Below are positions 20,608 through 32,650 of a DNA stretch of 42,197 bases, one piece after another (the stretch's first letter is position 1; each line of letters begins with the position of its first letter). This stretch comes from Priapulus caudatus (taxonomy: Eukaryota; Priapulida; Priapulimorpha; Priapulimorphida; Priapulidae): positions 5,171 through 47,367 of the forward strand of contig NW_014578808.1 of NCBI RefSeq assembly GCF_000485595.1, read 5' to 3'. The notes beneath the pieces were generated by a model. The model saw only the letters and a program-made list of their open reading frames with translations, made no database searches and was not told where the DNA came from. Both the position numbers and the translations under genes were made by a program.

Positions 20608-21128
20608 CATGTTCATGTATTTGATCAATAGGACAAGCAAGTAAATATGTGACGGTTGTCACCGTGTTACATTGGAGAGAATTTTCACTGCAAGGCTTTA
20701 TTAAATCTTGGTTTAAATCTACACGTTCATGTGTACCCGAGTCTGAGTTGCAAGCTTTGTCATATATAAATGTTCATGTCCTGTGTAAACATAGTGCACG
20801 AGTTGAAAACAGCATGGCGGAGCTGAACTGTTATTAGTCGTAAGCACAGTAGTGATGGGTAATTGGTTCAAATTCATAATGGATTACACTTGATCGATCA
20901 CTTCTTATTGATTACAATGTTTTATTACATGGGCAACACTCCTGTTAAGTTCAAGTATATGAGCCATGTGCTATATTCCATTTATAGAGTTCTGGTCATC
21001 AGGTCCTGATGAAATGATGCAAATGGTTGCACATGTTGTATTAAGATTCATCAATATTTGTACAGTATTGATTGATATTGGTAAATAAACTGATCTGTTG
21101 ACATTTTGTAACATGAACAACATGCTTC
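20608..21128. other. Non-coding stretch
   Basis: No gene is seen. AT-rich sequence with AATAAA-like signals near 21084 (GTAAATAAAC). It separates the DUF6589 gene from the following frame and may hold an intron or intergenic sequence. Confidence 0.4.
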
Positions 21129-22071
21129 TTGAACTATTTTGCCAAATTGAAAGAGATTTGTGAGAGATACAACCCCCAGTATTTGGAATCTTTCAACACT
21201 GGTTCTGTACTAACTCTGGCAAATGAAAACCCCCACAGTCTGCTTCGTTTGTCCATTGACACTCCAACTGTCCTGGACTGTGCCCATGACTTCTCTCGGG
21301 CCACACATGAAGTCATCAAGAAGCAATGCCAACACACATTCCATTACTTCACAACAAAGAAGAAGGCTCATTACCAACAACAAACAGCAACGATGCCCCT
21401 CAAAGATCTGCCAAGAATTCCACATGAGAGAGCAGTGAACCTCCAAGCAGAATCCATCAGAAAGCTGTTGGAATACCGCAACAGCTATGGGCGATGTGTG
21501 AGGCAGAGGAATGTGCGGAGCGACACAACAAAGGAACGACCAGGAAGTCTCCCACAGTACCTGTACAGGCGAGAGGTGCAGGACAACACTGTGTGTGTAT
21601 TCTCTGTTGAGGAGGAAGTTACCACGCACAACACTGGATAATAGCACAGATGAGATACTGTATGGACTAGGGGAGTATTTGGCTCTACTTATGTCAGGTA
21701 GCGTTTCAATCGCCAAGGTTACAACGCCAGTGTGTGAAGGTGATCGTGTTGCCACTGTGGACATGTTCAATTGTGATTCGTGTCCATTGACATACACATA
21801 TCAGGGGTCTGAAACCGTGTCTTTGGTCAACCTTCTTGAGATTATCAATCCAGATCAGCTCACACAACAGGTAGACGGGGCTTTGCAATTAAATGAGGAT
21901 GTTTATTTAAAGATGACCAGTGCTTTTCGACATGACACGGATGTAGAGCCAGATGAGGTATCCAACAGGTGGGAAGAACCAGACAATGGAGAAGAGCAAG
22001 TGCTTTCATTCACATCAAGAGGACGCGCAGTAGTTAAACCCAGTCGCTACAGGGAGGCAGAGTATTACTAA
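21129..22071 (+). pseudogene. Unassigned protein in two frames, C-terminal SRGRAVVKPSRY motif
   Basis: I cannot name this family. From 21129 a frame reads KLKEICERYNPQYLESFN, DTPTVLDCAHDFSRATHEV, then a basic region and LLEYRNSYGRCVRQRNVRS, PGSLPQYLYRREVQDN, and ends at 21641. Reading then continues in another frame that is open from 21511, as LDNSTDEILYGLGEYLALL, CEGDRVATVDMFNCDSCPL, VDGALQLNEDVYLKM, EPDEVSNRWEEPDNGEEQ, to a stop at 22071 after TSRGRAVVKPSRYREAEYY. The final basic RGRxVxxPxRY phrase is common at the C-termini of retroelement and transposase polyproteins. One frameshift, or a short intron, lies at about 21600-21645. The ATG/start is not established. It may be the end of an element with the DUF6589 copy upstream, or a separate insertion. 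Confidence 0.5.
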
Positions 22072-22159
22072 AGAGTAAGAGACAATTATGTAAATATATG
22101 GGACAGACTATCCTGTTTGGTGGCATGTATATGTTATTATAGTTATATATGATTTTTAA

Positions 22160-22437
22160 TCTCTGTGGTGATGTAAAGGCATAATATTATCTGTGACATT
22201 GTTCCGTCTACAAGGAGGGATTTGGATGCATCTCTGTGGTGATGTACATGTAAATGCAGACTGTTATCTGTGACATTGTTCCTCTACAAGGAGGGATTTG
22301 GTTGCATCTCTGTGGTGATGTACATGTAAATGCAGACTGTTATCTGTGACATTGTTCCTCTACAAGGAGGGATTTGGATGCATCTCTGTGGTGATGTAAA
22401 TGCAGACTGTTATCTGTGACATTGTTCCGTCTATGGT
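22160..22437. repeat. 76-bp tandem repeat, about 3.7 copies
   Basis: Units start at about 22160, 22231, 22307 and 22383 with TCTCTGTGGTGATGTA, continue with TGCAGACTGTTATCTGTGAC and ATTGTTCCTCTACAAGGAGG. The two middle units are 76 bp and nearly identical. The first is shorter (71 bp) and more divergent. Confidence 0.9.
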
Positions 22438-22527
22438 TATCCTGCTATGGAAGAAATGTAAGTAGTTTGCAGTGTAGCAATGTATTATTTAGCGAATTAT
22501 GATCACTTAATACGGTAGGGTACTATA

Positions 22528-22627
22528 AGGGGGAGGGAGTGGAGGTTAGGGGGAGGAGGTGGGAGGAAGGGGAGGGAGGTGGAGGCTAGGGGGAGGGAGG
22601 TGGGAGGGAAGGACCCCCTGTCCCCCC
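22528..22627 (+). repeat. G-rich tract
   Basis: Runs of three to five G separated by short A/T steps (GGGGGAGGGAGTGGAGG, GGGAGGGAGGTGGGAGGG). It has the pattern of a G-quadruplex-forming sequence. It is directly followed by ACCCCCTGTCCCCCCC and by the 7-bp array. Confidence 0.7.
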
Positions 22628-22639
22628 CTTACATATGTA

Positions 22640-23778
22640 GCGTATTGCATAGTACATAGTAGCGTAGTACGGTAATACGTAGTAATAGTAAACGTAGTAC
22701 ATAGGTACATAGTACACAGGTACATACTATTATAGTAGCGGTAGTACATAGTACGTAGTAGCGTAAGTAAGTAGTACGTAGTAAAACATAGTACGTAGTA
22801 CACTATTACGTAGTTGAGCATAGTAATAGTGCGTAGTAATCATAGTACCAAAGTACGTAAGTACGTAGTACTTAATAGGCATAGTAACGTAGCTAGGCGT
22901 AGTATACTAGTACCATAGTACATATAGCATAGTACGTTAGCTACGTAAGTACGTAGTACACTAGTACATAGTAGAAAGTACGTAGTACGTAGTCGCCATA
23001 TACATGAGTCACATAAAGTAATCATACTATATAGGTACGTGCTATATAGTAGCGTAGTAGCGTAGTAATAGTAGGCGTAGTAGGCATAGGTAGCATTAGT
23101 ACATACTTACGTAGTACGGTAGTACGTAGTCCGTAGCTGGCATAGTGCAGTAGCACATAGCACATAGTAACATAGTAAATAGTACTATGTAGAGGGTAAG
23201 TACGTAGTACGTAGTGGCATAGTACAGTAGTACATAAGTACATAGTACATAGTCCGGATAGTACATAGTACATAGTAGCAGATAGTACATAGTACACGTA
23301 GTATCATAGTACATTAGTACATAGTACATAGTTCATAGTGGCGTAGTAGCGTAGTACGAGTACGTAGATACGTAGTATTTAGAACATAGTACATAGTACG
23401 TAGTACATGGTCACATAGTACGTAATACGTAGTAACATTAGTACATAGCACAAAGTACGTTAGTAACGTAGTACATAGTCATAGTAAGCATTAGTAGGCA
23501 TAGTACGTAGTAGCGTAAGTACAGTAGTACCATAGTACATACTATATAGTAGTAGTATATTTAGTACCGGTAATAACGTAGTACATAGTAGCGTAGTACA
23601 ATAGTACGTAGGTACACAGTACATAGAACGTAGTACATAGTACGTGTACGTAGTACATAGTGTCTATAAGTAAACATAACTATAATAATAGTAGCGTAGT
23701 ATCATAGTACGTAGTAGCGTAGTACACTAGTAGCGAGTGTACGTTGTACTATAGTAGCATAGTACAGTAGTCAGAAAA

Positions 23779-23809
<31 letters not shown>

Positions 23810-23810
23810 C

Positions 23811-23841
<31 letters not shown>

Positions 23842-26800
23842 CATAGGTACATAGTACATAGTAACATGTACATATGTACATAGTAACATACGTACTAGTA
23901 CACTAGTACATAGGTACAGAGTAGCATAGTGGCATAGTACATCAGTTGCAAGTACATAGTACGTAGTAACATGAGTAGCGTAGTACGTAGTACCTAAGTA
24001 CATAGCACATATTAAATAGTACGTAGTACGTAGTACATAGTACACAGTGACATAGCTACGTAGTACATAGTGCATACGTGCATAGTGCCATAGTACACTA
24101 GTACGTAGTACGTAGTTCATCCTCTTATAGTACGGTAATATATAGTACGTAGTAACATAGTAGCGATAGTAGCATCAGTACGTACTACAAGTACAGTAGT
24201 AACATAGTACGTAGTTAACGTAGTACCTAGTAGCCATAGTAAGGGGGGGGGGGGCGGCTGGGAGCGGGGGGGGGGGGGTCCGTAAACTTAGTACATAGTA
24301 CGAATAGTACGATAAGGTAACGTAGGTGCATCAGTACATAGCACACTAGTACAGGTTAGTAAGCATAGTACATAGTCATAGTAAATCAGTACCGTAGTAC
24401 GTTTGTAGGGATAGTACATAGTAGCATAGTAGCATGTACGATAGTAAGCATAGTACCATAGTGCATAGTACATGTATGCTAGTAAGCATATGTAACGTAG
24501 TACTTGTACATAGTCACATAGCAACATATTAAATAGTACGTAGTTACGTAGTACATTGTAGAAACATAGTACATAGTACGTAGTACGTTTGTACATAGTA
24601 CATAGTACGATAGTACATAGTACACTTGTACATAGCTAGCATAGTACATTATACATAGTACCATAGCTACATAGTAGTAGTACGCTAGTACAGATAGTAA
24701 ATAGTAAATAGTACATTACTATCATAGTAGTAAGTACATAGATTCATCAGTACGTAGTAACATAGTACGTCATTACATAGTACGATGTAGCATAGTACAT
24801 CAGTAACATAAGTGCAATAGTAGCATAGTGCATAGTAGCGTAGTACAAGAGTAACATAGTACAGTCACGTACGGTAGTACATAATACGTAGTAGCGGGCA
24901 GTACATACTACATAGTACAGTAGAACGTGAGTACATAGTGCATAGTGCATGAGTGGCATAGTACAGTAGTACGTAGTTGCATACTTAACATGTACGTTCA
25001 GTACATAGTACGCGTAGTACATAGTACAATATGTACGTAGTGCATTAGTAGCGTAGTACGGTAGTACCTTAGTAGTAGTAGCATAGTAGTAGAACAATAA
25101 GTACACTAGTAAATAGTACATAGTATCGTAGAACATAGTGACATAGAACCATAGTACATACGTGCATAGCAGCATCAGTGCATAGCTACGATAGTACGTA
25201 GTACATATGTAGGTAGTACATGCTACGTAGTACTATAGTACATAGTGCATAGTGCATAGTGCGTAGTACGTAGTACGTAGTACGTAGATGACGTAGTACA
25301 TAGAACATAGTACAACTTGTACGTTGTACGTATACCATAGTACATAGTAGCATAGTACAATTAGTACGTAGTATGCATATACGTAGTACGCTAGTACGTA
25401 GCTACATAGTACAGTAGTAGTAGTACAGTCGTGGCATAGTGCATAGTGCGATAGAATCATAGTACGCTAGTCATACTACACTAGTACCTAGTACATAGTA
25501 CGTAAGTACATATGTACGTGGTACATAGTACATAGTAGCATAGTACATAGCCTAGCGCTGAGTACGTAGCACATAGTAAGCACTAGTAAGGTAGTAGCTT
25601 GTAGTACGTAGTAGCCATAGTAGCATAACGTACATAGTACAGTAGTACGTAGAACATAGTACTATAGTACAACAGTACGATAGTGCACTAGGCGACATAA
25701 GTGCATCTAGTACATAGTACGTAGTAATAGTACGTAGTACATGGTACGTAGTACATAGTACATAGTACATAGTGGCATAGTAGCGGTAGTACATATTATA
25801 GTAACGTAAGTACGTAGAACATAGTACATTACGTACATAGTAGGGTAGTACGTAGTACATAGTACTATAGTACGAAGTACAGGTAGTAACAGTAGTCCAT
25901 ACTATATAAGTAGCGGAATAGTAATAGTACGTAGTACGCGTACTTAGCATAGTAACGTAGTACTAGTACGTAGTACGTTGGTACAATAGTACGTAAGTAG
26001 CATAGTGACATAGTGACGTAGTACATGAGTACATAGTAGCGTAGTACGTAGTACAATAGTAGGCGTAGTACGTAGTGAGGTAGTTCATGAGTAGATAGTA
26101 CATAGTACATGTCATAGTCCATAGTACATAGTACGCCTAGTACATAGTGCACTAAGATACATAGTACGTAGCTACAGTAGTAGCATAGTACACATGTTAC
26201 AGTAGTACGTAGTACATAGTAGCATTAGTACATAGTGCATAGCGAAATGAGTGGCAAGTACCAGTATATGATAGTACATGTACGTAGTGCATGGTACGTA
26301 GTACATAGGTACATAGTACATAGTAACTAGTAAATAGTACATAGTGCGTAGTACGTAGTTACGTGAGTACTAGTACATAAAGAACATAGTACAATAGTAC
26401 GATTAGTACTTGACCATAGTACATAGTAGTCAGTACATGAACATAGTAGCGTAGTACATAATACGAGTACATACGTACGTAGTACAGCGGTAGTACACTA
26501 AGTAGCATCAGCACATATTAAATAGTACGTAGACGTAAGTACATAGTACATAAGTTACGTAGTACATAGTGCAATAGTGCATAGTGCCAGTAGTAGCATG
26601 TAGGTAAGTTCATACTACATAGTACGTAGTAGCGACTAGTACCTAGTACCCCCTCCCCGGCGCCCCCCCCCCCCTCCATACGACGTAGCGTAGTACGTAG
26701 TACACCTCAGGTCACAGTAGTACACTAGCTAGATACTACTACTAGTACGTAGTATATAGTACGTAGTACAGTTAGTACATAGTACGTAGTAGCATAGTAC

Positions 26801-27279
26801 GTAGTGCATAGTACAATAGTACGTAGAACGTAGATGCATAGTACATGACACATAGTACATAGTACATAGTAGCATAGTGGCATAGTAATAGTACATAGTA
26901 GTCAGTACATAGTACATAGTACATAGTACACTATACATAGTGGCGTAGTACGTGTAGGTAGTACGTGACATAGTCATAGTAGCATAGTTCATACTACATA
27001 GTACGTAGTAGCATAGTACGTAGTACATAGTACGTAGTACATAGTACGTGTATATAGTACTAGCACATTAAGTACCAACATAGTAATAGTGGCATAGTAG
27101 CGTAAGAACATAGTACATAGCTATCGTAGTTTATACTACATAGTACTTAGTACATAGTACGTAGTACATAATAAACAGTATGTGCATAGTACATAGTAAT
27201 GTAAGTACATATACGATAGTCACATAGTACGTAGTACATAGTACGTAGTAACATAGTACGCGCTAGTACATAGTACGTA
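22640..27279. repeat. Degenerate 7-bp satellite array, unit CATAGTA/CGTAGTA
   Basis: For 4.6 kb the sequence is a run of the units CATAGTA and CGTAGTA, giving GTACATAGTACGTAGTAC phrases, with very many one-base insertions and deletions so that phase is soon lost. Homopolymer blocks interrupt it: poly-A at 23775-23841, poly-G at 24243-24278 and C-rich at 26649-26677. The minus-strand open frames here only encode Tyr/Val/Leu/Cys low-complexity shadows. The indel-rich texture suggests uncorrected long reads through a satellite. The array ends in a run of N. Confidence 0.88.
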
Positions 27280-27304
27280 NNNNNNNNNNNNNNNNNNNNN
27301 NNNN
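27280..27304. other. Assembly gap of 25 N
   Basis: A run of 25 undetermined bases follows the 7-bp array. The round size suggests an arbitrary scaffold join, so the distance across it and the order of the flanks are not proven. Confidence 0.98.
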
Positions 27305-28334
27305 AGTATTGTATACATAGTATAGTGATGCAATACACATACATACATAGTATTGCCTATATACACAGTATTGTATCAGGGTTCATAGTACTAAGACACA
27401 TGTTGAAATAAGGACCAAAATAATACTTTTTTACGCGATTTCTGATAGATCACCGACTATTAAAGTACACCAATAATATTTATATACACAATTGCACAGA
27501 ATTTAAACACAGAAAATGTTGAAAAATGGTCCTTTGGCAAAAAATAAGGACTATTAAGTACTTTTCTAAGATTTCACCAAAAATAAGTACTAATAAGGGC
27601 CCTTGTTTTATTTTTGGTGAAATAAGTACTTATATAAGACTTTGGAAGACCCGCTACGAACCCTGTAGCATTATTGTTAGCAGCGAGACACCAACAGTAC
27701 GTAGGGGCCTATATACAGTCGTACCGGGCTAGCAAGTAGTAATAATAATGCCTAATAAGAGAATAAAAATCATTGGTTATGTTGCTGAGCAGGGCCTGCA
27801 TGGTTGCTGATGTTGTGTTTTCCGTTGCTCATAAGTAGATCTGAGGATGATGTCTTTACTGATCAGGGGTAGAAATTAGTTGGAAATTTTACAGGCCCGC
27901 CGGGCCTGTAGACAAGGGATTTTACAGGCCCGCATTATTCCCTGGATACCGCAGCATTTTTTTTTAAATAAGAGTAAAATTTTAAATTTTTACAGTGGTT
28001 TACTTTCGTACGCTAAAGTCTCAAACAGGCATTTAGGGTACGTCTCCATCATCATCATCATCATACACGCGCACGCGTTCACACACACCCACACTGATCA
28101 TTTACTGTGTGGATCATACATCTTGAATGATAAAGCTAATGTTTGGGACATATATATAGGGCAGAGAAAAACAACGCTCCGTAGGGTCGGTTAGTTGATT
28201 TCATGGCAAGAGCAAATAAAAAGGTTGAGTAAATGTAAACATCTAAGGAACCAGCCAAACCAGGCAAAGATAGGGTTGAGTTTTTCCTGGCAGACGTGAA
28301 AGTTGAACACACACACCCCACCTCACCTCACCTC

Positions 28335-29420
28335 ACTAATTGTAAATAGCTAATAACTTGTAGTTATGACAGCAATACGACTGTGGGATATGAGGCATAT
28401 ATACAATAAATGTTAATAGCTAATAACTTAATGTAGTCATCATGACAGCAATACAACTGTGGGATAATATATATCTTTATGAGGCATATATGGCTGTGAG
28501 GCATATATAAAAATACAATAATTGTCAATGGCTAATAACTAATTGTAGTCATGACAGCAATATGACTGTGGGATATATATCTTTATGAGGCATATATGGC
28601 TGAGGCATATATAAAAAAAAATGTATATTAATAGCTCACTATCTGTAATACGACTGTGGGATATATATATTTCATGGGGCATATATGACTGAGGCATATA
28701 AAAATAAAATGAATGTAAATAGCTAATAACTTTTATTCACAACAGCAATATCATTGTGGTATATATATCTTTTATGAGGCATATATGGCTGTGAGGCATA
28801 TATATAAAAATAAAATGAATATATCATATCAATAGTTCATTACCTGTAGTCATGACAGCAATACGACTGTGGGATATATATTTTTTATGAGGCATATATG
28901 CATGGCTGCAGGACTAGATAATTACAAATTATTTGTAATTATTTAGTCCTGATAGCTGTGATCGAGGCATATATAAAAATAAAACGAATGTCAATAGCAA
29001 ATAACTTGTACTAGTCATGACAGCAATATGACTGTGGGATATATATTTTTATGAGGCATGTTTGACTGAGACATATATATATAAAAGTAAAATGAATAGC
29101 AATAGCTCATTACCTTTAGTCATGACAGTAATATGATTGAGGAATATATCTTTTTATGGGGTGCATATGACTGTGACTGTGAGGCATGTATAAAATGAAT
29201 GTCAATATAGCTAATAACTTGTAGACATGACAGTAATACGATTAGGGGGCCTATACGACTGTGAGATATCTATCTTATGAGGCATATATATATGGCTGTG
29301 AGGCATATATATAAAATGCGAATGTCATTAGCTCATTGCCTGTAGTCATGACAGCAATTGTGGGATATCATGTATGATGCATGTATGGCCGTGAGGCATA
29401 TATATAAAATGAATGTTTTA
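28335..29420 (+). repeat. About ten tandem copies of a 71-116 bp unit (copy A)
   Basis: Each unit holds an AATAGCTAATAACTTGTAG phrase, GTCATGACAGCAATACGACTG, GTGGGATATATAT, and GAGGCATATATGGCTGTGAG. Unit starts lie near 28340, 28411, 28527, 28629, 28716, 28828, 28990, 29098, 29203 and 29317. One interval is 162 bp because it carries an inserted palindrome. The same array is at about 36440-37515 in copy B. Scattered GAGGCATATAT units continue to about 30070. Confidence 0.85.
28912..28951. repeat. 40-bp near-perfect palindrome inside a tandem unit
   Basis: GGACTAGATAATTACAAAT is followed at once by its near-complement TATTTGTAATTATTTAGTCC. Only this unit of the array has it, so it is an insertion into the repeat. 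A damaged version is present in copy B at about 37005-37050. Confidence 0.75.
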
Positions 29421-30315
29421 AAATAAGTTAGATCCAACCAGAGTGACGAGCCTCATTACGATGAAACTCGAACATGTCGCGAACTCATGCATTCTTTTAA
29501 TCATGGCAGAACAATTAGTGGAACGTTCAATTCAGTCATCTTCATCCTTTCGAATTGATCGAGAGAATTACTGCACATTCTAATACACTTCTGAGCAGAT
29601 TCTTCCACTTCCATTCAATTCCCGCCTTAAATAAAAGTGCATGTGACACTGAGAACGTGATCCCATGCAGTCACATTGTGACATACAATAATTGAATATT
29701 ACATTGACCATCGATTCATACAGAATTTGAAGTCCCAGTACAGTGTTAGCATGGCCCAATGTTTTTTTTTGTATAAAAAAATGGGAAATGGGAAATATTT
29801 ATAACCCCATCTTGACGCATGTAGGCATACTGACTGTGAGGTACATACATGTGCATTGCAGACTTAGAATGTAAAATTTAGACAAATCACTCTCTCAATC
29901 TTAAAACTCACAATATATCACGATGGCATGACAACGCAGTACTTATATATTTTTATGAGGCATATATATGTCTGTTGGGTATATGCATTTCTAGCATGGA
30001 ATACTAGGAACATGTTTGATGCCATGTCTGTAGTGCCGTAGGGTATATATTTTTGAGGCATATATGCCTGTGTGGGAATCTAAGATATATTTCTTGACTC
30101 CATATCTATAGTATATTATAGCTGTTGGTTATTTATCAGATCACATAGCGGTATTATTTAGAGTTTGGTATGTTATTGTATATACAACATCTACTTATAC
30201 CACCACTTATAGCCCTTTTTCTGGTGCATATAATAAACCTAAGTTTGAATAATATATCAAAATGATATGAACATGTAATTGTGATCACATATCCTACTGT
30301 CTAATCTTATTTCAG

Positions 30316-30436
30316 GGTTTTCGTAATATGCATAGCACTCGAAGAAATGCGCGTGCCAGTCATAATGACTTGTGGAAAAAATTTCTTGGTGTTGCTGACC
30401 AGGATGGATTTAGTGTGGAATATTCTGCCACAAAAG
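30316..30436 (+). CDS. Candidate internal exon (121 bp) of an unassigned host gene
   Basis: The exon lies between a strong acceptor (CTAATCTTATTTCAG, ending 30315) and donor (AAAAG|GTAGGT at 30437). It is open from the first base: GFRNMHSTRRNARASHNDLW, KKFLGVADQDGF, SVEYSATK, leaving one base for the next codon. The N-terminal half is basic and the second half is a mixed amphipathic segment. I do not recognise the family. The copy at 38457-38576 keeps AG and GT at its edges but is broken by indels, which supports copy A as the better sequence. No neighbouring exon upstream was found; 31950-32019 is a phase-compatible candidate downstream. Confidence 0.55.
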
Positions 30437-30539
30437 GTAGGTACAAAGCAATGTTTGGCATACTATATTCATTTGCACGCTCACTTTGACATCATGACAT
30501 TTGGAAGCGATATATAAATCGACTAAATCTACTAAAACT

Positions 30540-30890
30540 ATATATAATATCGTTATTAGTGTAATTAATAGTGATAACAGTAGTAGTATAGCATTCAAGA
30601 AGCCATGCAATGTGATAATGTGAGCTTTTCATTGCGTGGCGTGTGTAGCTACGTGTTTTCATGTTTAAGTGCATGAATGGTTTTGTATGTCGTAAGTGTG
30701 TGCAATGCATGTAGGCCTACGTGTTAACTGTATCTAAGCCAAATTTTAAACACAGGCAAAGCGGCACACAGGGCAAGATAAATTATTCTTGCAGAACTAC
30801 TGATAATGTCGTTATTAGTGTAATTACTAGTGTTAAACTAGTACTACTAGTAGTATTCAACAAGCCATTCAATATGATAATTTAAGCTTC
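30540..30890. repeat. Two copies of a roughly 90-bp segment about 263 bp apart
   Basis: TATCGTTATTAGTGTAATTA (about 30547) recurs as TGTCGTTATTAGTGTAATTA (about 30810). Each is followed by an AGTAGTAGTAT-type run, then ATTCAA-AAGCCAT-CAAT and TGATAAT-TGAGCTT or TTAAGCTT. The second copy also contains the short palindromes ACTAGT and AGTACT. Confidence 0.75.
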
Positions 30891-30904
30891 AAGTGCAAGC
30901 ATAT

Positions 30905-31025
30905 AGGTTTGTACGGATGTGAGTGCAGACGGAGATGTATAGGCGCCCACGTATGTGACAGTAGATTGAGATGTGTGACTGTAAACTGAGATGTACGTAT
31001 GTGACTAGAGATTGAGATGTACGCA
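30905..31025 (+). repeat. 26-bp minisatellite, first segment
   Basis: Degenerate units of GTGACTGTAGACTGAGATGT plus ACGTAT. The same unit resumes at 32208-32585 after about 1.2 kb of other sequence, so the array is split or duplicated. Confidence 0.75.
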
Positions 31026-31949
31026 GTGAAATCGGGCGAGTAAAAACAAAAACTGATTCGCCCATGTTGGCGAGTAAGCATTTATAGTTGTCTAAAACTT
31101 AAATAAAATGTTATAGTTCCCTACGTTTATTTAGAATAATTGGTGAAGAACAGTGGAATTATTTTAACCATGCTTTGATTAGGCAATCGTGATTCAGCCT
31201 AGTATATATATTCTTACTACATATATTCAGTAATCAGCATGTCCCAAGCTCTTAAACAATGCCCCCCCCCCCATACGTCAACAATCAATGCCGCCGCACA
31301 GGCTGTACACACACGAATGCTGCAAAGCTGCGCATGCTGGCACGCGTAGGCTGGAGCTCTGACTGGAGCTGGCAATGTAATGATAAAAGGTGACACGCGT
31401 ACGGGTGTCGCGGCGGCTTTTCCGGCGAATTTTGTATGAAAAAAACGCAATGCAACGCGAGAATACATTTCAAATGCTTTACCTACCAGCTAGGCTACCA
31501 CTTTATAATATTATAATAAACTTATAAAGTATAAGGCTAATATTAATAAGCATTTATAACAACTCGTACATTATTAAGTTTACCACAATATTCCACGATT
31601 GAAATTTTCTAGTTAACTTTTTGTTGACGCGGTTACATGATAACACGACTTGTTTTCTCCCAAGACTCAGTCCTTACACTATTTTACTAGTAAATGGCAT
31701 GAAGTAATATAGACACTGCGCGAGTCTATAACATATTACGTGACACAAACACATACACGTATTGTTTTGTATCAGCATTTTCATATTTCATTGTTGCGTA
31801 TCACAAGAATGCAGGAATCAGCCAATATCAACAAAATAACTAGCCAAAAATATAAGCAACAAAATATCTGATCAGAATGTCTTTTACAATGCTCAGATAA
31901 TCCAAAATATATGTGATTAAAACACTATACGCAATATCTTAACTTTTAG
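31026..31949. other. Non-coding stretch inside the split minisatellite
   Basis: No gene is seen. An 11-C run is at 31262-31272. The rest is AT-rich and ends in AATATCTTAACTTTTAG, an acceptor-like sequence. Confidence 0.4.
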
Positions 31950-32019
31950 GAGAGGGCAATGTTTCCGTTTTGGCACTCGTACGATCAGAATGCCATAGAA
32001 CTCATCTCAGAGAACCTAG
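31950..32019 (+). CDS. Candidate internal exon (70 bp), phase-compatible with 30316-30436
   Basis: An acceptor TTAACTTTTAG (ending 31949) and donor CTAG|GTATGC (32020) enclose 70 bp. If joined to the exon ending at 30436, the split codon becomes Gly and the frame is open throughout (EGNVSVLALVRSECHRTHL). Another frame is also open (MFPFWHSYDQNAIELISEN), so coding frame is not decided by openness alone. The exon is short and the call rests on splice signals and phase. It sits within the 1.2 kb that splits the 26-bp minisatellite. A chance combination is possible. Confidence 0.33.
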
Positions 32020-32207
32020 GTATGCAAACTTTTTTTGTGGGGAAACACCCCGTACCCACTAGCAAAAGGGGAGACAGCATCAGCCTACCGCACCTAACCC
32101 CCGCCGAATCATTATGCTCGCTGCTTCGTGCTTCGTACGTGTTTGATGCTTTTGGCCTCAGCAGGACTAGTAGTATATTGAAAGGACTAGCTATGACATA
32201 TTTTCTT

Positions 32208-32585
32208 TTACTAGTGACAGACTATGTGACTGTAGAATTATGAGATGTACGTATGTGACAGTAGATTGAGACGTGTGACTGTAAAATAAGTTTTACGTAT
32301 GTGACTGTAGACTGAAATGCACGTAGGTGACTATAGACTCAGATGCACGTATGTGACAGTAGATTACTAGATTGAGATGTGTGACTATAAACTGAGATGA
32401 TATACGTAGACTTCGATGTACGTACGTAATTGCGGACTGATATGTACGTGTGTGACAATAGTTTGAGATGTGTTACTGACTGTAAACTGAGATATACGTA
32501 TGTGACTGTAGACTGACACATGTTACTGTAGACTGAGATTTACTTGTGTAACTGTAGACTGCGATGTACGTTTATAACTGCTATT
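32208..32585 (+). repeat. 26-bp minisatellite, second segment
   Basis: About 14 degenerate units of GTGACTGTAGACTGAGATGT plus ACGTAT or related words, with indels and substitutions. It continues the motif of 30905-31025. Confidence 0.8.
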
Positions 32586-32650
32586 GATCACTATAATCAC
32601 CCGAATTAGGAAGGTGAATATAAAACAATGTAAATGTTAGATATAATAAC

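Larger units (their letters stand above)
27379..30508 (+). repeat. Large direct duplication, copy A
   Basis: The 3.1 kb from GTTCATAGTAC to GGAAGCGAT reappears, in the same order and orientation, at 35443-38655. It includes the phrase TGGTCCTTTGGCAAAAAAT, the ACAGGCCCGCCGGGCCTGT inverted repeat (27890-27910), the 70-160 bp tandem repeats and the 121-bp exon at 30316. Copy A reads better than copy B: the exon is open and homopolymers are longer. Confidence 0.9.

Noticed and set aside
21210-21797. A 195-codon minus-strand frame
   Set aside because: It is antisense to the more protein-like plus-strand gene at 21129-22071 and shows no motif.
22641-27279. Idea that the 7-bp array is telomeric
   Set aside because: The unit does not resemble TTAGGG or known variants and the array is internal.
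22546-27344. Many minus-strand frames rich in Tyr, Val, Leu and Cys (MYYVLCTMYYVL-type)
   Set aside because: They are translations of the 7-bp repeat, which has few stops on that strand; no codon bias or domain.
28335-29420. CRISPR-like appearance of repeated units with variable spacing
   Set aside because: Whole units, not only short repeats, are similar; this is a eukaryotic minisatellite.
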